Of a DNA stretch of 64,000 bases, positions 46,094 to 56,454 are shown piece by piece. Within the stretch, counting starts at the first letter, position 1; each line of letters opens with the position of its first letter. The position numbers were made by a program, and so were the translations under genes. Source of the stretch: Gammaproteobacteria bacterium (GTDB lineage Bacteria > Pseudomonadota > Gammaproteobacteria > Steroidobacterales > Steroidobacteraceae); contig VGUH01000016.1 of NCBI GenBank assembly GCA_016874295.1, positions 1-64,000 on the forward strand, in the 5' to 3' direction. The notes beneath the pieces are model-generated. The model ran no database searches. It was not told where the DNA came from and saw only the letters and a list, made by a program, of their open reading frames with translations.

Positions 46094-48326
46094 TGCGCTT
46101 CGCCGGCGTCCTGCCGCCGCGGCGCCGCGGATGGTGATGGGTCTCGGTCTTGGCGACGTGCTCGAAGTCGATCTTGCGCTCGGCGGAATCCACCCGCAGC
46201 AGCCGCACGCGAAGCTCGTCGCCGATCGAGAAGCGCTGGCGCGTGCGCTCGCCGACCAGCGTGCGGTCGCGCTCGTGGAAGTGGAAGTAATCCGCCGGCA
46301 GCGAGGTCACGTGCACGAGGCCATCGACCTGCATCGCCTTCAGCTGCACGAACAGGCCGAAGTCGGTGACGCCCGTGACCACCGCGTCGAATTCCTCGCC
46401 GACGCGCGGGCGCATGTACTCGCACTTGAGCCAGGCGATGACCGAGCGCGCCGCCTCGTCGGCGCGCCGCTCGCGGAACGAGCACTCGGTGCCGAGCGCC
46501 TCCATCTCGCGCGCCGGGTGCGCGAAGTTCGCGGCACTCCCGCCGCCGAGCGCGTGCCGGATGCCGCGATGCACCAGCAGGTCCGGGTAGCGCCGGATCG
46601 GCGAGGTGAAGTGCGCGTACTCGGCGAGCGCGAGGCCGAAGTGGCCGATGTTAGCCGGCTGGTACAGCGCCTGCGGCAGCGAACGGATGATCGCGTTCTC
46701 GAGTACCGCGGCGTCGGGCCGCCCGGAGATTGCTACCAGCACCTTCGCGAGGCGCACCGGTTTCAGCTCGCCGGAGAGGTCGAGGTGCACGCCGCGCATC
46801 GCGAGGAAGCGCTTGAGCTCCTCGATGCGGTCCTCGTCCGGCTGGCCGTGGATGCGGAACAGCGCCGGCAGGCGCTTCTTCTTCAGGAAGCCGGCCGCCT
46901 GCACGTTGGCCGCGATCATGCATTCCTCGATCAGGCGATGCGCGTCGTTGCGCGGGTACTCACGGATGTCGGTCGGCCTTCCGGCAGCGTCCACCAGTAC
47001 CTTGACCTCGGGCGCCTCGAAGTCCAGCGCCCCGCGCTTTTCGCGCTCGCGGCGCAGCGCCCGGTAGACCTGGTGCAGGCAGTCGACCACGGGCGCGAGG
47101 CGCGCATGCGGCCCGCGCGCCAGCGGCTCGCGACCCTCGAGGTGCGCCGCGACGCGCGTATAGGTGAACCGGGCCTGCGAGCGCATGACGGCCGGGTAGA
47201 AGCGGCTCTTCGCGACGCTGCCGGCGCGCGTGACCTGCATGTCGCAGGCCATGCACAGCCGGTCCACTTCCGGCATCAGCGAGCACAGGTGGTTCGACAA
47301 TTCCTCCGGCAGCATCGGCAGCACGCGGCTCGGGAAGTACACCGATGTCGCCCGTTCGCGCGCCTCGCGGTCGAGCGCCGTGCCGGTCCGCACGTAGTGG
47401 CTGACGTCCGCGATCGCGACCACGAGCCGGTAGCCGCTGCCCGACGGCTCGGCGAACACGGCGTCATCGAAGTCGCGCGCGTCCTCGCCGTCGATCGTCA
47501 CCAGCGGCAGCCCGCGCAGGTCCTCGCGACCGGCACGGGTACCGGCCGTGACCTCGGCGCCGTGGCTGCGCGCCTCGGCGAGCGCCTCCGGCGGGAAGGC
47601 ATGCGACAGCCCGAACGAAGCGATCGCGAGGTCGATCGCCGTATCGGCTCCGCCACCGTCCGGTAGCACGCGCAGGACCCGCCCGACCGGGTCCCGGTTG
47701 CGGCTCGGCTGCTCGGTGATCTCGACCACCGCGAGCTCGCCGTGGCGCGCCGGCCCGGCTGCTTCGCGCGGCACGACGATGCGCTGGCTGATGCGCCGGT
47801 TGTCCGGCGTCACGAAGCCGACGCCGCCCTCGAGCGTGAAGCGGCCGGCCACCTGCCGCGTGCGGCGCTCGAGCACCTCGACGATCGCGCCCTCCGGGCG
47901 GCCGCGCTCGTCGCGTCCCGCCACGCGCGCCGCCGCGCGGTCGCCGTGGAACAGCATGCGCATCTCGCGGTACGGCAGGAACAGGTCGTCGCCGCCGTCG
48001 TCCGGCACCAGGAAACCGAATCCGTCGCGGTGCCCGCACGCCGTGCCGACGATGAGCGACAGGCGATCCACCAGGCAGTATTCGTTCGCCCGGTTGACGA
48101 GCAACTCGCCGTCGCGCGCCATTGCTGCGAGGCGCTTGCCGAGCGCGTCCCGCTCGCCCGGGTCGCGAATGCCGAGCATCTCTGCGAGCGCCTCGAAGCC
48201 GAGCGGCTGCGAGGCCTCGGCCAGCTTCGCGAGCAGGAACACGCGGCTCGGGACCGGGCGGTCATAGCGCGCGGATTCCGCTCGGAAACGCGGATCTTCC
48301 TGCTGCCAGCGTGGCTTGCGGGTCAT
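46050..48326 (-). CDS. rnr: ribonuclease R
   Basis: This 758-residue 3'-5' exoribonuclease degrades structured RNA and trans-translated mRNA. It has an N-terminal winged helix, two cold-shock OB domains (VGTACGHRDGFGFLVPDDGG), the RNB catalytic core with TIDGEDARDFDDAVFAEPS (Asp cluster) near 285, and a C-terminal S1 domain (GEEFDAVVTGVTDFGLFVQL). It ends in a basic tail (RRRGGRTPAKRRG, then GHGRGRGG). The last residues are encoded inside the inverted-repeat array, which may account for their odd composition. Confidence 0.97.
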   Translation of the reverse strand: MTRKPRWQQEDPRFRAESARYDRPVPSRVFLLAKLAEASQPLGFEALAEMLGIRDPGERDALGKRLAAMARDGELLVNRANEYCLVDRLSLIVGTACGHRDGFGFLVPDDGGDDLFLPYREMRMLFHGDRAAARVAGRDERGRPEGAIVEVLERRTRQVAGRFTLEGGVGFVTPDNRRISQRIVVPREAAGPARHGELAVVEITEQPSRNRDPVGRVLRVLPDGGGADTAIDLAIASFGLSHAFPPEALAEARSHGAEVTAGTRAGREDLRGLPLVTIDGEDARDFDDAVFAEPSGSGYRLVVAIADVSHYVRTGTALDREARERATSVYFPSRVLPMLPEELSNHLCSLMPEVDRLCMACDMQVTRAGSVAKSRFYPAVMRSQARFTYTRVAAHLEGREPLARGPHARLAPVVDCLHQVYRALRREREKRGALDFEAPEVKVLVDAAGRPTDIREYPRNDAHRLIEECMIAANVQAAGFLKKKRLPALFRIHGQPDEDRIEELKRFLAMRGVHLDLSGELKPVRLAKVLVAISGRPDAAVLENAIIRSLPQALYQPANIGHFGLALAEYAHFTSPIRRYPDLLVHRGIRHALGGGSAANFAHPAREMEALGTECSFRERRADEAARSVIAWLKCEYMRPRVGEEFDAVVTGVTDFGLFVQLKAMQVDGLVHVTSLPADYFHFHERDRTLVGERTRQRFSIGDELRVRLLRVDSAERKIDFEHVAKTETHHHPRRRGGRTPAKRRGALAKGHGRGRGG

Positions 48327-48339
48327 GGACTCACCGAAA

Positions 48340-48368
48340 TTGACATGAAACAGGTGCCTGCGTAAATT
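48340..48368 (+). promoter_or_regulatory. sigma-70 promoter for tRNA-Leu
   Basis: A perfect TTGACA (48340-48345), 17-base spacer and TAAATT (48363-48368), then a GC-rich discriminator (GACGCGCCC) typical of stable-RNA promoters. The tRNA starts about 40 bases downstream. It overlaps the region just upstream of divergent rnr. Confidence 0.75.
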
Positions 48369-48407
48369 GACGCGCCCTCGCCGGGGTCCGCCCCGGCCGC
48401 AGCCTGT

Positions 48408-48492
48408 GCCCAGGTGGCGGAATTGGTAGACGCGCTAGGTTCAGGTCTTAGTGCCGAGAGGCGTGGAGGTTCGAGTCCTCTCCTGGGCACCA
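48408..48492 (+). tRNA. tRNA-Leu (CAG)
   Basis: This 85-nt class II tRNA has acceptor GCCCAGG with CCTGGGC, D-arm GGCGGAATTGGTAGACGC, anticodon arm CTAGG-TTCAGGT-CTTAG with anticodon CAG, a variable arm (TGCCGAGAGGCGT), T-loop GGTTCGAGTCC, and encoded CCA at 48490-48492. It is nearly the same as E. coli tRNA-Leu(CAG) in the D and anticodon arms. Confidence 0.97.
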
Positions 48493-48535
48493 TTTTCTTC
48501 TCTTCCAGTGCGGCATTGTAGACGAGGTTGTGCCG

Positions 48536-49447
48536 ATGCCCGCTACTTTCGAAGACGCGGCCTGGCGCGCGAACCCGGACGCGGTGCGCGAGGCGCTCGA
48601 GGCGAACCGGATCGTCTATTTCCCTGCCTGCCCGCTGCCGCTGCCGCCGGAAGACACGCTCGATTTCCTGCGTCGCGAACTGCCCTCGCGCCTGAAGCTG
48701 AAGAACATCAGCTATCACCCCGAGGCCGGCAAGGTCAGCGGCCTGGAGGCGGACGCGGAGACGACGCGGCGCGTGACGGAAACGCTGCGCTCGCACCTCG
48801 ACGAGGTCCAGGCCTTCCTGCGCCGCGTGACCGGCGACCTGGTCGAGGGCGCACGGGTCGGCACCTGCAGCTTCCGGCCGATCGAGGAGCAGGGGCGCAA
48901 CCTGAAGCCGCACGCGAGCAACGAGCTCGTGCACGTGGACGCCGGTGCCTACGGCGCCACCGACGGAGACCGCATCCTGCGGTTTTTCGTGAACGTGAAT
49001 CCCGCACGCGACCGGGTCTGGGCGACCAAGGGCAGCTTCGAGGACATGATCACGCGCTACGGCGCGCGCGCCGGGCTGCTCGACGACGCGGGCCGGCTGC
49101 GCCTGCCCATCGAGAAGCGCGGCGGCGACCGCCTGGTGTCCGCGCTGGTCGCGGGGCTTGCCCGCCTCAACCCGCTCGCGACCGTGCTCGACACGAGCCC
49201 GTACGACCGCGCGATGCGTCGCCTGCACAACTACATGAAGGACGATCCGGAGTTCCGGGCTGACATGGCGGGCTACGAGGAGATCCGTTTCCCGCCGCGC
49301 TCCGCGTGGATGGTGTTCACCGACGGCGTGAGCCACGCGAGCCTCGAAAGGCAGTTCGCGCTGGTCACCACGATGATCGTGCGCCGGGCGCGGATGCGCT
49401 GGCCCGAGCGGGCGCCGTTCAACGCGCTGCTCGCGCGCGCTGCTTAG
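48536..49447 (+). CDS. Kdo 3-hydroxylase family protein (KdoO)
   Basis: The 303-residue protein resembles Fe(II)/2-oxoglutarate-dependent Kdo hydroxylases that convert Kdo to Ko in the lipopolysaccharide inner core. Visible are SRLKLKNISYHPEAGKVSG, ASNELVHVDAGAYGATDGDR (His-x-Asp metal pair near 133) and a later SAWMVFTDGVSHASLERQF that would hold the second His and 2-OG-binding residues. No signal peptide, so it is cytosolic or peripheral. I prefer ATG 48536, with GAGG at 48524-48527; GTG 48530 is an alternative. The stop is TAG. Confidence 0.85.
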   Translation: MPATFEDAAWRANPDAVREALEANRIVYFPACPLPLPPEDTLDFLRRELPSRLKLKNISYHPEAGKVSGLEADAETTRRVTETLRSHLDEVQAFLRRVTGDLVEGARVGTCSFRPIEEQGRNLKPHASNELVHVDAGAYGATDGDRILRFFVNVNPARDRVWATKGSFEDMITRYGARAGLLDDAGRLRLPIEKRGGDRLVSALVAGLARLNPLATVLDTSPYDRAMRRLHNYMKDDPEFRADMAGYEEIRFPPRSAWMVFTDGVSHASLERQFALVTTMIVRRARMRWPERAPFNALLARAA

Positions 49448-49450
49448 GCT

Positions 49451-49777
49451 TCACCAGTGCACGCCGCGTAGCAGCGAGGCGAATATCACCGCCTCCTGCG
49501 TGGGCGCCGCTTCCGGTTTTCGTTCCCCTTCCCCGCCTTTCGCCGCGGCCTTGGTCGCGACCTTGCTGCCCGCGGATTTCAGCTTCGCGCCCTGCGCGAT
49601 CGCCTCGGCGAACTCACCGCGGTGGAAGGCACGCCAGGCGGACTGCAACCTGGCGTCCGCCGGAAACGGCTCGCGGTCGCCGCGGTGCAGGCGGTCCCAG
49701 GCCTTGCGCAGCGCATCGCCTTCGTAGGCGTAGGCGTCGTCGTCGTAGGGGAACGCAGGAATCTTCGCCGCGACCAT
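49451..49777 (-). CDS. shortened member of a TPR-like family, next to phasin
   Basis: The first 75 residues (IPAFPYDDDAYAYEGDALRK, WDRLHRGDREPFP, AWRAFHRGEFAEAIAQG) look like the start of a roughly 250-residue TPR-like family I remember from other proteobacteria. After SKVATKAAA the sequence changes to a polar Lys/Glu segment and ends at residue 108 (LLRGVHW). It thus seems to have lost most of its TPR region through deletion or frameshift. It is divergent from the phasin gene by 74 bp; its stop is 3 bases from that of kdoO. Function unknown. Confidence 0.6.
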   Translation of the reverse strand: MVAAKIPAFPYDDDAYAYEGDALRKAWDRLHRGDREPFPADARLQSAWRAFHRGEFAEAIAQGAKLKSAGSKVATKAAAKGGEGERKPEAAPTQEAVIFASLLRGVHW

Positions 49778-49851
49778 CCTGTACTCCCTGCGTGAACGCG
49801 CTATTCTGCCGCAACGGACCGCGTTCGCGTCGAGGCCGGCAGGAGTGCCCC

Positions 49852-51520
<1,669 letters not shown>

Positions 51521-51718
51521 TCAGTGTCGCGCGAACCAGAGTACGAGCACGCCGGCCAGCATGCTGGCGATGCCTGCCGCCCGGAGCGTGCCGTCGTCCA
51601 CCGAGGCGATGCGCTCGAGCGCGCGCCGCATGCCGCGCGGGTTCAGGAACGGGAGGATGCCCTCGATCACCAGCAGGAGACCGAGCGCGGCCGCGAGCTC
51701 AGGCCAGGCGATGCGCAT
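51521..51718 (-). CDS. DUF2065 small membrane protein (YjeT-like)
   Basis: This 65-residue protein has two hydrophobic segments (LAAALGLLLVIEGILPFLNP and AAGIASMLAGVLVLWFA) joined by RRALERIASVDD. It matches the DUF2065 proteins found between hflC and purA in E. coli (yjeT) and relatives. Function unknown; the hflC position suggests a link to that membrane complex. Confidence 0.92.
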   Translation of the reverse strand: MRIAWPELAAALGLLLVIEGILPFLNPRGMRRALERIASVDDGTLRAAGIASMLAGVLVLWFARH

Positions 51719-51733
51719 GGAATGGGTCTGCCC

Positions 51734-52600
51734 TTACCGGCCGGACTGCTTGAAGTGCTTGAAGAACTCGCCCTTGGGCGCGATCACCAGCACGTCGTTC
51801 GGCTGGCCAATCGAGTTGCGGTAGGCCTCGAGGCTGCGGTGCAGCGAGAAGAACTCGGGGTAGCGCCCGTAGGCGCGCGCGTAGGTGAGCGCCGCCTGCG
51901 CATCGCCCTCGCCGCGGATCACGTCCGCGTCGCGGTTGCCATTGGCGAGCAGCTCGGTGCGCTCGCGTTCCGCCTCGGCGCGGATGCGCTGCGCCTGCTC
52001 GTCGCCCTCGGCGCGCAGCTGCGCGGCCTGGCGCGCGAAGTTCTGGCGCATGCGGTTGTACACTGACTCGGACACTTCCTCCGGCAGGTCGATGCGCTTC
52101 ACGCGCACGTCGACCAGCGTGATGCCGAGCTGGCCGACCGAGGTGCCCGAGAACTGCAGGATGTCGCCGATGAACTCGGTGCGCGCGGCAGCGACGACCT
52201 GCTGGATCGTGCGCTTGGCGATCACGCCCTTCAGTCCGTCCTTGACGATCTCGGCGAGGCGGCCGGCGGCGGCCTCCTCGTCGCCGTTGGTTGCAAGGTA
52301 GAACTGGCCGACGTCCGATATTCGCCACTTCACGAAGAAGTCGACGTTCAGGATCTTGCCTTCGCTGGTCAGGAACGGCTCGGCCGGGTAGTTGCGCGTC
52401 AGCACGCGCCGGTCGAATTGCTGCACCGCCTCGATCCACGGGAGCTTGAAGTGCAGGCCCGGCTCGTAGTCGGTGGCGACGATCTCGCGCAGCCGGAACT
52501 TGATCGCAAGCTCGGTCTCCTTGACGGTGAAGATCGAGGCGGAGGCCAGCCACGCCACGAGCAGGATGCCGGCCAGCACCTGGAACGCGTTGCGGCTCAT
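51734..52600 (-). CDS. hflC: protease modulator HflC
   Basis: This 288-residue inner-membrane SPFH/stomatin protein forms the HflKC cage that controls FtsH. It has one N-terminal helix (VLAGILLVAWLASASIFTV), an SPFH domain (PWIEAVQQFDRRVLTRNYP) and a long coiled coil (QAAQLRAEGDEQAQRIRAEA). ATG 52600 lies one base after the hflK stop. Confidence 0.97.
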   Translation of the reverse strand: MSRNAFQVLAGILLVAWLASASIFTVKETELAIKFRLREIVATDYEPGLHFKLPWIEAVQQFDRRVLTRNYPAEPFLTSEGKILNVDFFVKWRISDVGQFYLATNGDEEAAAGRLAEIVKDGLKGVIAKRTIQQVVAAARTEFIGDILQFSGTSVGQLGITLVDVRVKRIDLPEEVSESVYNRMRQNFARQAAQLRAEGDEQAQRIRAEAERERTELLANGNRDADVIRGEGDAQAALTYARAYGRYPEFFSLHRSLEAYRNSIGQPNDVLVIAPKGEFFKHFKQSGR

Positions 52601-52601
52601 C

Positions 52602-53732
52602 TCAGCGCTCCTTCCTGGCGCGCGGATCCGCGGCCTCGAGCTCGCTGCCATCGTCGAGCCGGATCGTGGGCGGCGTGTCGGAGGGGCCGCGCGCGGGGCT
52701 GCGCAGCTCCATAAGCTTGTCGATCGGCAGGTAGATCATGTTGCCGGTGCCTTCGACGTCCACCACCACCTTGGCGGAGGCGCCGAGCACCTGCTCGATG
52801 GTCTCGAGATAGAGGCGCTCGCGCGTGACCGCCGGTGCGCGCTGGTATTCCGCCGCGAGCGCGAGGAAGCGCTGCGTCCGGCCGTCGGCGTCGGCGATCA
52901 CCCGGTTGCGGTAGGCGCGCGCGCCCTCGACCACGCTCACCGCGGCACCGCGCGCCTTGGGCACGATGTCGTTCGCATAGGTCTCGGCGGCGAGCGTCGC
53001 GCGCTCCTTGTCCTCGCGCGCCTTGATCGCGTCCTTCTGTGCAGGGGCCACCTGGTCCGGGACGCTGACGCCCTGCAGGTTGACGCTGATGACCTCGATG
53101 CCCGTGTTGTAGGCGGCGATGGTCCGCTGCACGAGGTCCTTGGTCTTGGCGCTGATCTCCTGGCGCCCGGCCTCGAGCACGAAGTCGAGCTTGCTCTGCC
53201 CGATCACCTCGCGGATCGCGCTCTCGCTCACCTCGCCGAGCGTCGCCTCCGGGTCGCGCACGTTGAACGCGAACTTGACCGGGTCGGCGCGCCGGTACTG
53301 CACCGCGAGGTCGATGTCCACCAGCGCCTCGTCCTGCGTCAGCATGCGCGTGCGGTCGGTGAAGCTGACGAACTCGGTGACGTTGATGACGGTGCGCCGG
53401 TCGATCGGCCACGGCAGGCGCATGTTGAAGCCGCCGGCGGTGGTCTTGACGTACGCGCCGAAGCGCGTGATCACCGAGCGCTCGGCCGCGCCATTCAGGT
53501 AGAAGCTGCCGAACAGGATCCAGGCCGCGGCGGCAATGGCGAGCAGCGTGCCGACGCCGACCGCGCGGCTGCCGCTCCCGGCGGAGCCGCCGCCCGACAG
53601 GCCGCCACCGCCGCCGCCGAGCAGTCCGCGCAGCCGCTGCAAGCGGCGCAGGAGTTCGTCGAGGTCCGGCGGACCCTTCTCGGGCCGGCGTTGCCAGGGA
53701 TTCTCTTTCTTGCCGGGATCGTTCCAGGCCAT
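52602..53732 (-). CDS. hflK: protease modulator HflK
   Basis: This 376-residue partner of HflC has a Gly-rich cytosolic N-terminus (LLGGGGGGLSGGGSAGSGSR), a transmembrane helix (LLAIAAAAWILFGSFYL), an SPFH domain (ERSVITRFGAYVKTTAGG) and a coiled coil (YRNRVIADADGRTQRFLALA). Together with HflC and FtsH it handles membrane-protein turnover. It is 25 bases after hflX. Confidence 0.97.
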   Translation of the reverse strand: MAWNDPGKKENPWQRRPEKGPPDLDELLRRLQRLRGLLGGGGGGLSGGGSAGSGSRAVGVGTLLAIAAAAWILFGSFYLNGAAERSVITRFGAYVKTTAGGFNMRLPWPIDRRTVINVTEFVSFTDRTRMLTQDEALVDIDLAVQYRRADPVKFAFNVRDPEATLGEVSESAIREVIGQSKLDFVLEAGRQEISAKTKDLVQRTIAAYNTGIEVISVNLQGVSVPDQVAPAQKDAIKAREDKERATLAAETYANDIVPKARGAAVSVVEGARAYRNRVIADADGRTQRFLALAAEYQRAPAVTRERLYLETIEQVLGASAKVVVDVEGTGNMIYLPIDKLMELRSPARGPSDTPPTIRLDDGSELEAADPRARKER

Positions 53733-53757
53733 GGTGATGTTTGCTCGACTCGGGAAA

Positions 53758-55098
53758 TCAGGCCGCGGAACTCGCGGTGTCGCGCGGGAATTCTACGAAG
53801 CCGGGCGCGGGCAGACAAGGCGAGACCGCGGTGGCAAAATCGACGCCTGCGTCGCGGCACAGCGACTCGAGCAGCGGCAGGGACGCCTCCACCAGGAGGC
53901 GCGCGTTGCCGTCCGGCAGCGCTTCTTCGGCGCGCACCAGTTCGAGGTCGTACAACCGCGCGCGCAGCCGCCCCTGCGACGGCGGCAGCAACACGGCGAG
54001 CTGCATCGCGGCCTGGCCGAAGATCTCCTGCAGGGCGTCGCGCAGCAGGTTCACGCCCGCGCCGGTCGCGGCCGAGAGCCAGACGGCCGCGGGCCGGCCC
54101 GCGGCGTCGCGCAGGAGCTCCGGCCGGCGACCGAGCCGGTCGATCTTGTTGAACACGCGCAGCTGCGGAATCGCGCCCGCGCCGATGCTCTCGACCAGCT
54201 CCTGGACCTGAGCGACGCGCTGCTCGCGCTCCGGGTCCGCGGCGTCGACCACGTGCAGCAGGAGGTCCGCCTCGCGCGCCTCCATGAGCGTCGAGCGAAA
54301 TGCCGCGACCAGCTCGTGCGGCAGGTCGCGCACGAAGCCGACCGTGTCCGCGACCACGATGTCGGGCGTGTGCGGCAGGCGGAGCCTGCGCACGGTCGGG
54401 TCGAGCGTCGCGAACAGCTGGTCTGCGACATAGGCGTCGGCGCCGGTGAGCGCGCGAAACAGCGTCGATTTGCCGGCATTCGTATAGCCGATCAGGGCGA
54501 CACCCGGCACCGGCACGCGCTTGCGCACCTGGCGGCCGGTGTCGCGCCGCTGGGCGCGTTTTTCGAGCTTCGCCGTGAGCGTGCGGATGCGTTTGCCGAT
54601 CAGCCGGCGGTCGGTCTCGAGTTGCGTCTCGCCGGGACCGCGCAGGCCGATGCCACCCTTCTGGCGCTCCAGGTGCGTCCAACCACGCACCAGGCGCGTG
54701 GACAGGTGCCGGAGCTGGGCGAGCTCGACCTCGAGCTTGCCTTCGGCGCTCTGCGCACGGGTCGCGAAGATGTCGAGGATCAGGCCAGTGCGATCGAGCA
54801 CGCGCCGGCCAGCCAGCTTCTCGAGGTTGCGCTCCTGCGAGGGCGAGAGCTTGTGGTCCACGAGCACGAGCTCGGCCGAGGCGGCCTGGGCGCGCTCCCG
54901 GACCTCATCCGCCTTGCCGCTGCCGATGAAATAGCGCGGCTCCGGGCTGCGGCGGCTGCCGGTGATGGTCGCGACCGGGACCGCGCCCGCGGAGCGCGCC
55001 AGCGCGTCGAATTCGGCCAGCTCGTCGGCGTCGGGCGCCTGGCCGAGGCCGATGCGGACCAGGACGGCGCGCTCGCCGCGCTCAGGCCGTTCGAACAA
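53758..55098 (-). CDS. hflX: ribosome-splitting GTPase HflX
   Basis: This 446-residue GTPase rescues stalled or heat-damaged ribosomes. It has the N-terminal HflX domain (YFIGSGKADEVRERAQ, VLDRTGLILDIFATRAQS, GGIGLRGPGETQLETDRR) and G-domain motifs GYTNAGKSTLFRAL, ATLDPT, DTVGFVRDLPHELV and FNKIDRL. The start is TTG 55098, the only start that matches the family's MFERP N-terminus; AGG is 6 bases upstream. It is 18 bases after hfq. Confidence 0.96.
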   Translation of the reverse strand: MFERPERGERAVLVRIGLGQAPDADELAEFDALARSAGAVPVATITGSRRSPEPRYFIGSGKADEVRERAQAASAELVLVDHKLSPSQERNLEKLAGRRVLDRTGLILDIFATRAQSAEGKLEVELAQLRHLSTRLVRGWTHLERQKGGIGLRGPGETQLETDRRLIGKRIRTLTAKLEKRAQRRDTGRQVRKRVPVPGVALIGYTNAGKSTLFRALTGADAYVADQLFATLDPTVRRLRLPHTPDIVVADTVGFVRDLPHELVAAFRSTLMEAREADLLLHVVDAADPEREQRVAQVQELVESIGAGAIPQLRVFNKIDRLGRRPELLRDAAGRPAAVWLSAATGAGVNLLRDALQEIFGQAAMQLAVLLPPSQGRLRARLYDLELVRAEEALPDGNARLLVEASLPLLESLCRDAGVDFATAVSPCLPAPGFVEFPRDTASSAA

Positions 55099-55116
55099 GG
55101 CGACCTGCCGTGCCGG

Positions 55117-55377
55117 TCAAGCGGTCTCCGAGACCGGCGCTTCCTCGTCGGCGCCCTCCGCCGACGGCAGCCGCACGTTGCGTGCCGGCACGACCGTCGA
55201 GATCGCGTGCTTGTAGACCATCTGGCTGACCGAGTTCTTCAGCAGCACCACGAACTGGTCGAAGGAGTCCACCTGGCCCTGAAGCTTGATGCCGTTGACG
55301 AGATAAATGGATACCGGCACGCGTTCCTTGCGCAGTGCATTCAGGAACGGATCCTGCAGTGACTGACCTCTGGCCAT
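55117..55377 (-). CDS. hfq: RNA chaperone Hfq
   Basis: This 86-residue Sm-like hexameric sRNA chaperone has [20 protein letters not shown], Sm1 ([20 protein letters not shown]) and Sm2 with [10 protein letters not shown]; the C-terminal tail is short and acidic. AAGGAG sits 7 bases before the ATG, directly preceded by a run of eight A on the mRNA strand. Confidence 0.98.
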   Translation of the reverse strand: MARGQSLQDPFLNALRKERVPVSIYLVNGIKLQGQVDSFDQFVVLLKNSVSQMVYKHAISTVVPARNVRLPSAEGADEEAPVSETA

Positions 55378-55389
55378 GATAACTCCTTG

Positions 55390-55397
55390 TTTTTTTT
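55390..55397 (-). promoter_or_regulatory. A8 tract in the hfq leader
   Basis: On the minus strand AAAAAAAAC immediately precedes the AAGGAG ribosome site of hfq (A8 complement at 55390-55397). Hfq's distal face binds A-rich RNA, and E. coli Hfq represses its own translation at leader sites. Autoregulation here is inferred from that and from position. Confidence 0.4.
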
Positions 55398-55434
55398 AGC
55401 ACTTTCATGCCGCTCTAAAGGTGTCCGGCGGCTA

Positions 55435-55464
55435 TAAATTCGGACCATTCCGGGCAATTTCAAG
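55435..55464 (-). promoter_or_regulatory. candidate hfq promoter, heat-shock-like
   Basis: On the minus strand CTTGAAA (55458-55464), a 13-base spacer and TCCGAATTTA (55435-55444) resemble a sigma-32 promoter (CTTGAA and CCCCATnTA). It lies in the 118-bp miaA-hfq gap, about 58 bases before the hfq ATG. A sigma-70 reading (TTGAAA with AATTTA, 17 apart) is equally possible. Confidence 0.4.
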
Positions 55465-55495
55465 ACGCAAGGGGCGTCGCCCGCATGTGTTGAGT

Positions 55496-56452
55496 CTAGC
55501 ACCTCCGTGCCGGGAAGCCTTGCCTCTCCAGCCATTCGGCAACGCGGGCGACGATCCGTTCAGGCGTCGCTGCCTGCTCGGCTTCGAACCACTCCGCGCG
55601 CGGTTCCGCCCGCAGCCAGGTGAGCTGGCGCCGCGCGAGCTGGCGGGTCGCCGCCACGGCCTTGTCCGACGCCTCGCCGAGGGTCAGGGCGCCTTCCAGG
55701 TGCTGCCACAGCTGGCGGTAGCCGATGAGGCGGATCGACGGCAGCCCCGGGTGCAGGTCACCGCGCGCGCGCAGCCCGCGCACCTCGTCCAGGAAGCCGC
55801 GCTGCATCATGGCGTCGAATCGCGCGGCCAGGCGGGTGGCCAGAAGCGCGCGATCCGCCGGTGCGAGCACCAGCGGCAGGTCGCCTCCGCTCGCGGCGCC
55901 GCGCAGGTCCTCGGCGAGTTGCGCCGACAGCGGCCGCCCGCTTTGTTCGATCACCTCCAGCGCCCGCTGGATGCGCTGGCGGTCGTTCGGGCGGATGCGC
56001 GCCGCGGCGGCGGGGTCGAGCCGCGCGAGTTCCGCGTGCAACGCCGGCCAGCCCTCGGCGGCGGCGCGTTCATCGAGGCGGCGGCGGATCGCGGCATTAG
56101 CGGCCGGAAGCGTCGCGAGGCCCGACTGCAGCGCCCGGAAGTAGAGCATCGTGCCGCCGGCGAGCAGCGGAACCCGCCCGCGCGCGGCGATCGCCGCCAT
56201 CGCGCTGCGCGCGTCGGCCAGGAAACGCGCCGCGGAATAGCTCTCCGCCGGATCGAGGATGTCGACCAGATGGTGCGGCGCGCGCGCGAGCAGCTCGCGG
56301 GTCGGCTTCGCCGTGCCAATGTCCATGCCGCGGTACACCATTGCGGCGTCCACGCTCACGATCTCGAGCGGCAGCCGCTCGACGAGCCGGACGGCGAGGT
56401 CGGTTTTCCCCGCGCCCGTCGGGCCCATCAGCAGTACCGCACTGCCGCGCAT
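55496..56452 (-). CDS. miaA: tRNA dimethylallyltransferase MiaA
   Basis: This 318-residue enzyme adds the dimethylallyl group to A37 of tRNAs reading UNN codons. P-loop [51 protein letters not shown] and [14 protein letters not shown] are present. ATG 56452 is chosen; GTG 56458 overlaps the mutL stop (GTGA) and is a realistic alternative. Confidence 0.96.
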   Translation of the reverse strand: MRGSAVLLMGPTGAGKTDLAVRLVERLPLEIVSVDAAMVYRGMDIGTAKPTRELLARAPHHLVDILDPAESYSAARFLADARSAMAAIAARGRVPLLAGGTMLYFRALQSGLATLPAANAAIRRRLDERAAAEGWPALHAELARLDPAAAARIRPNDRQRIQRALEVIEQSGRPLSAQLAEDLRGAASGGDLPLVLAPADRALLATRLAARFDAMMQRGFLDEVRGLRARGDLHPGLPSIRLIGYRQLWQHLEGALTLGEASDKAVAATRQLARRQLTWLRAEPRAEWFEAEQAATPERIVARVAEWLERQGFPARRC

Positions 56453-56454
56453 GG

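Noticed and set aside
49306-49851. Long N-terminal extension of the phasin
   Set aside because: It overlaps the end of the Kdo hydroxylase gene and the whole opposite-strand gene; AGGAG before ATG 49852 marks the real start.
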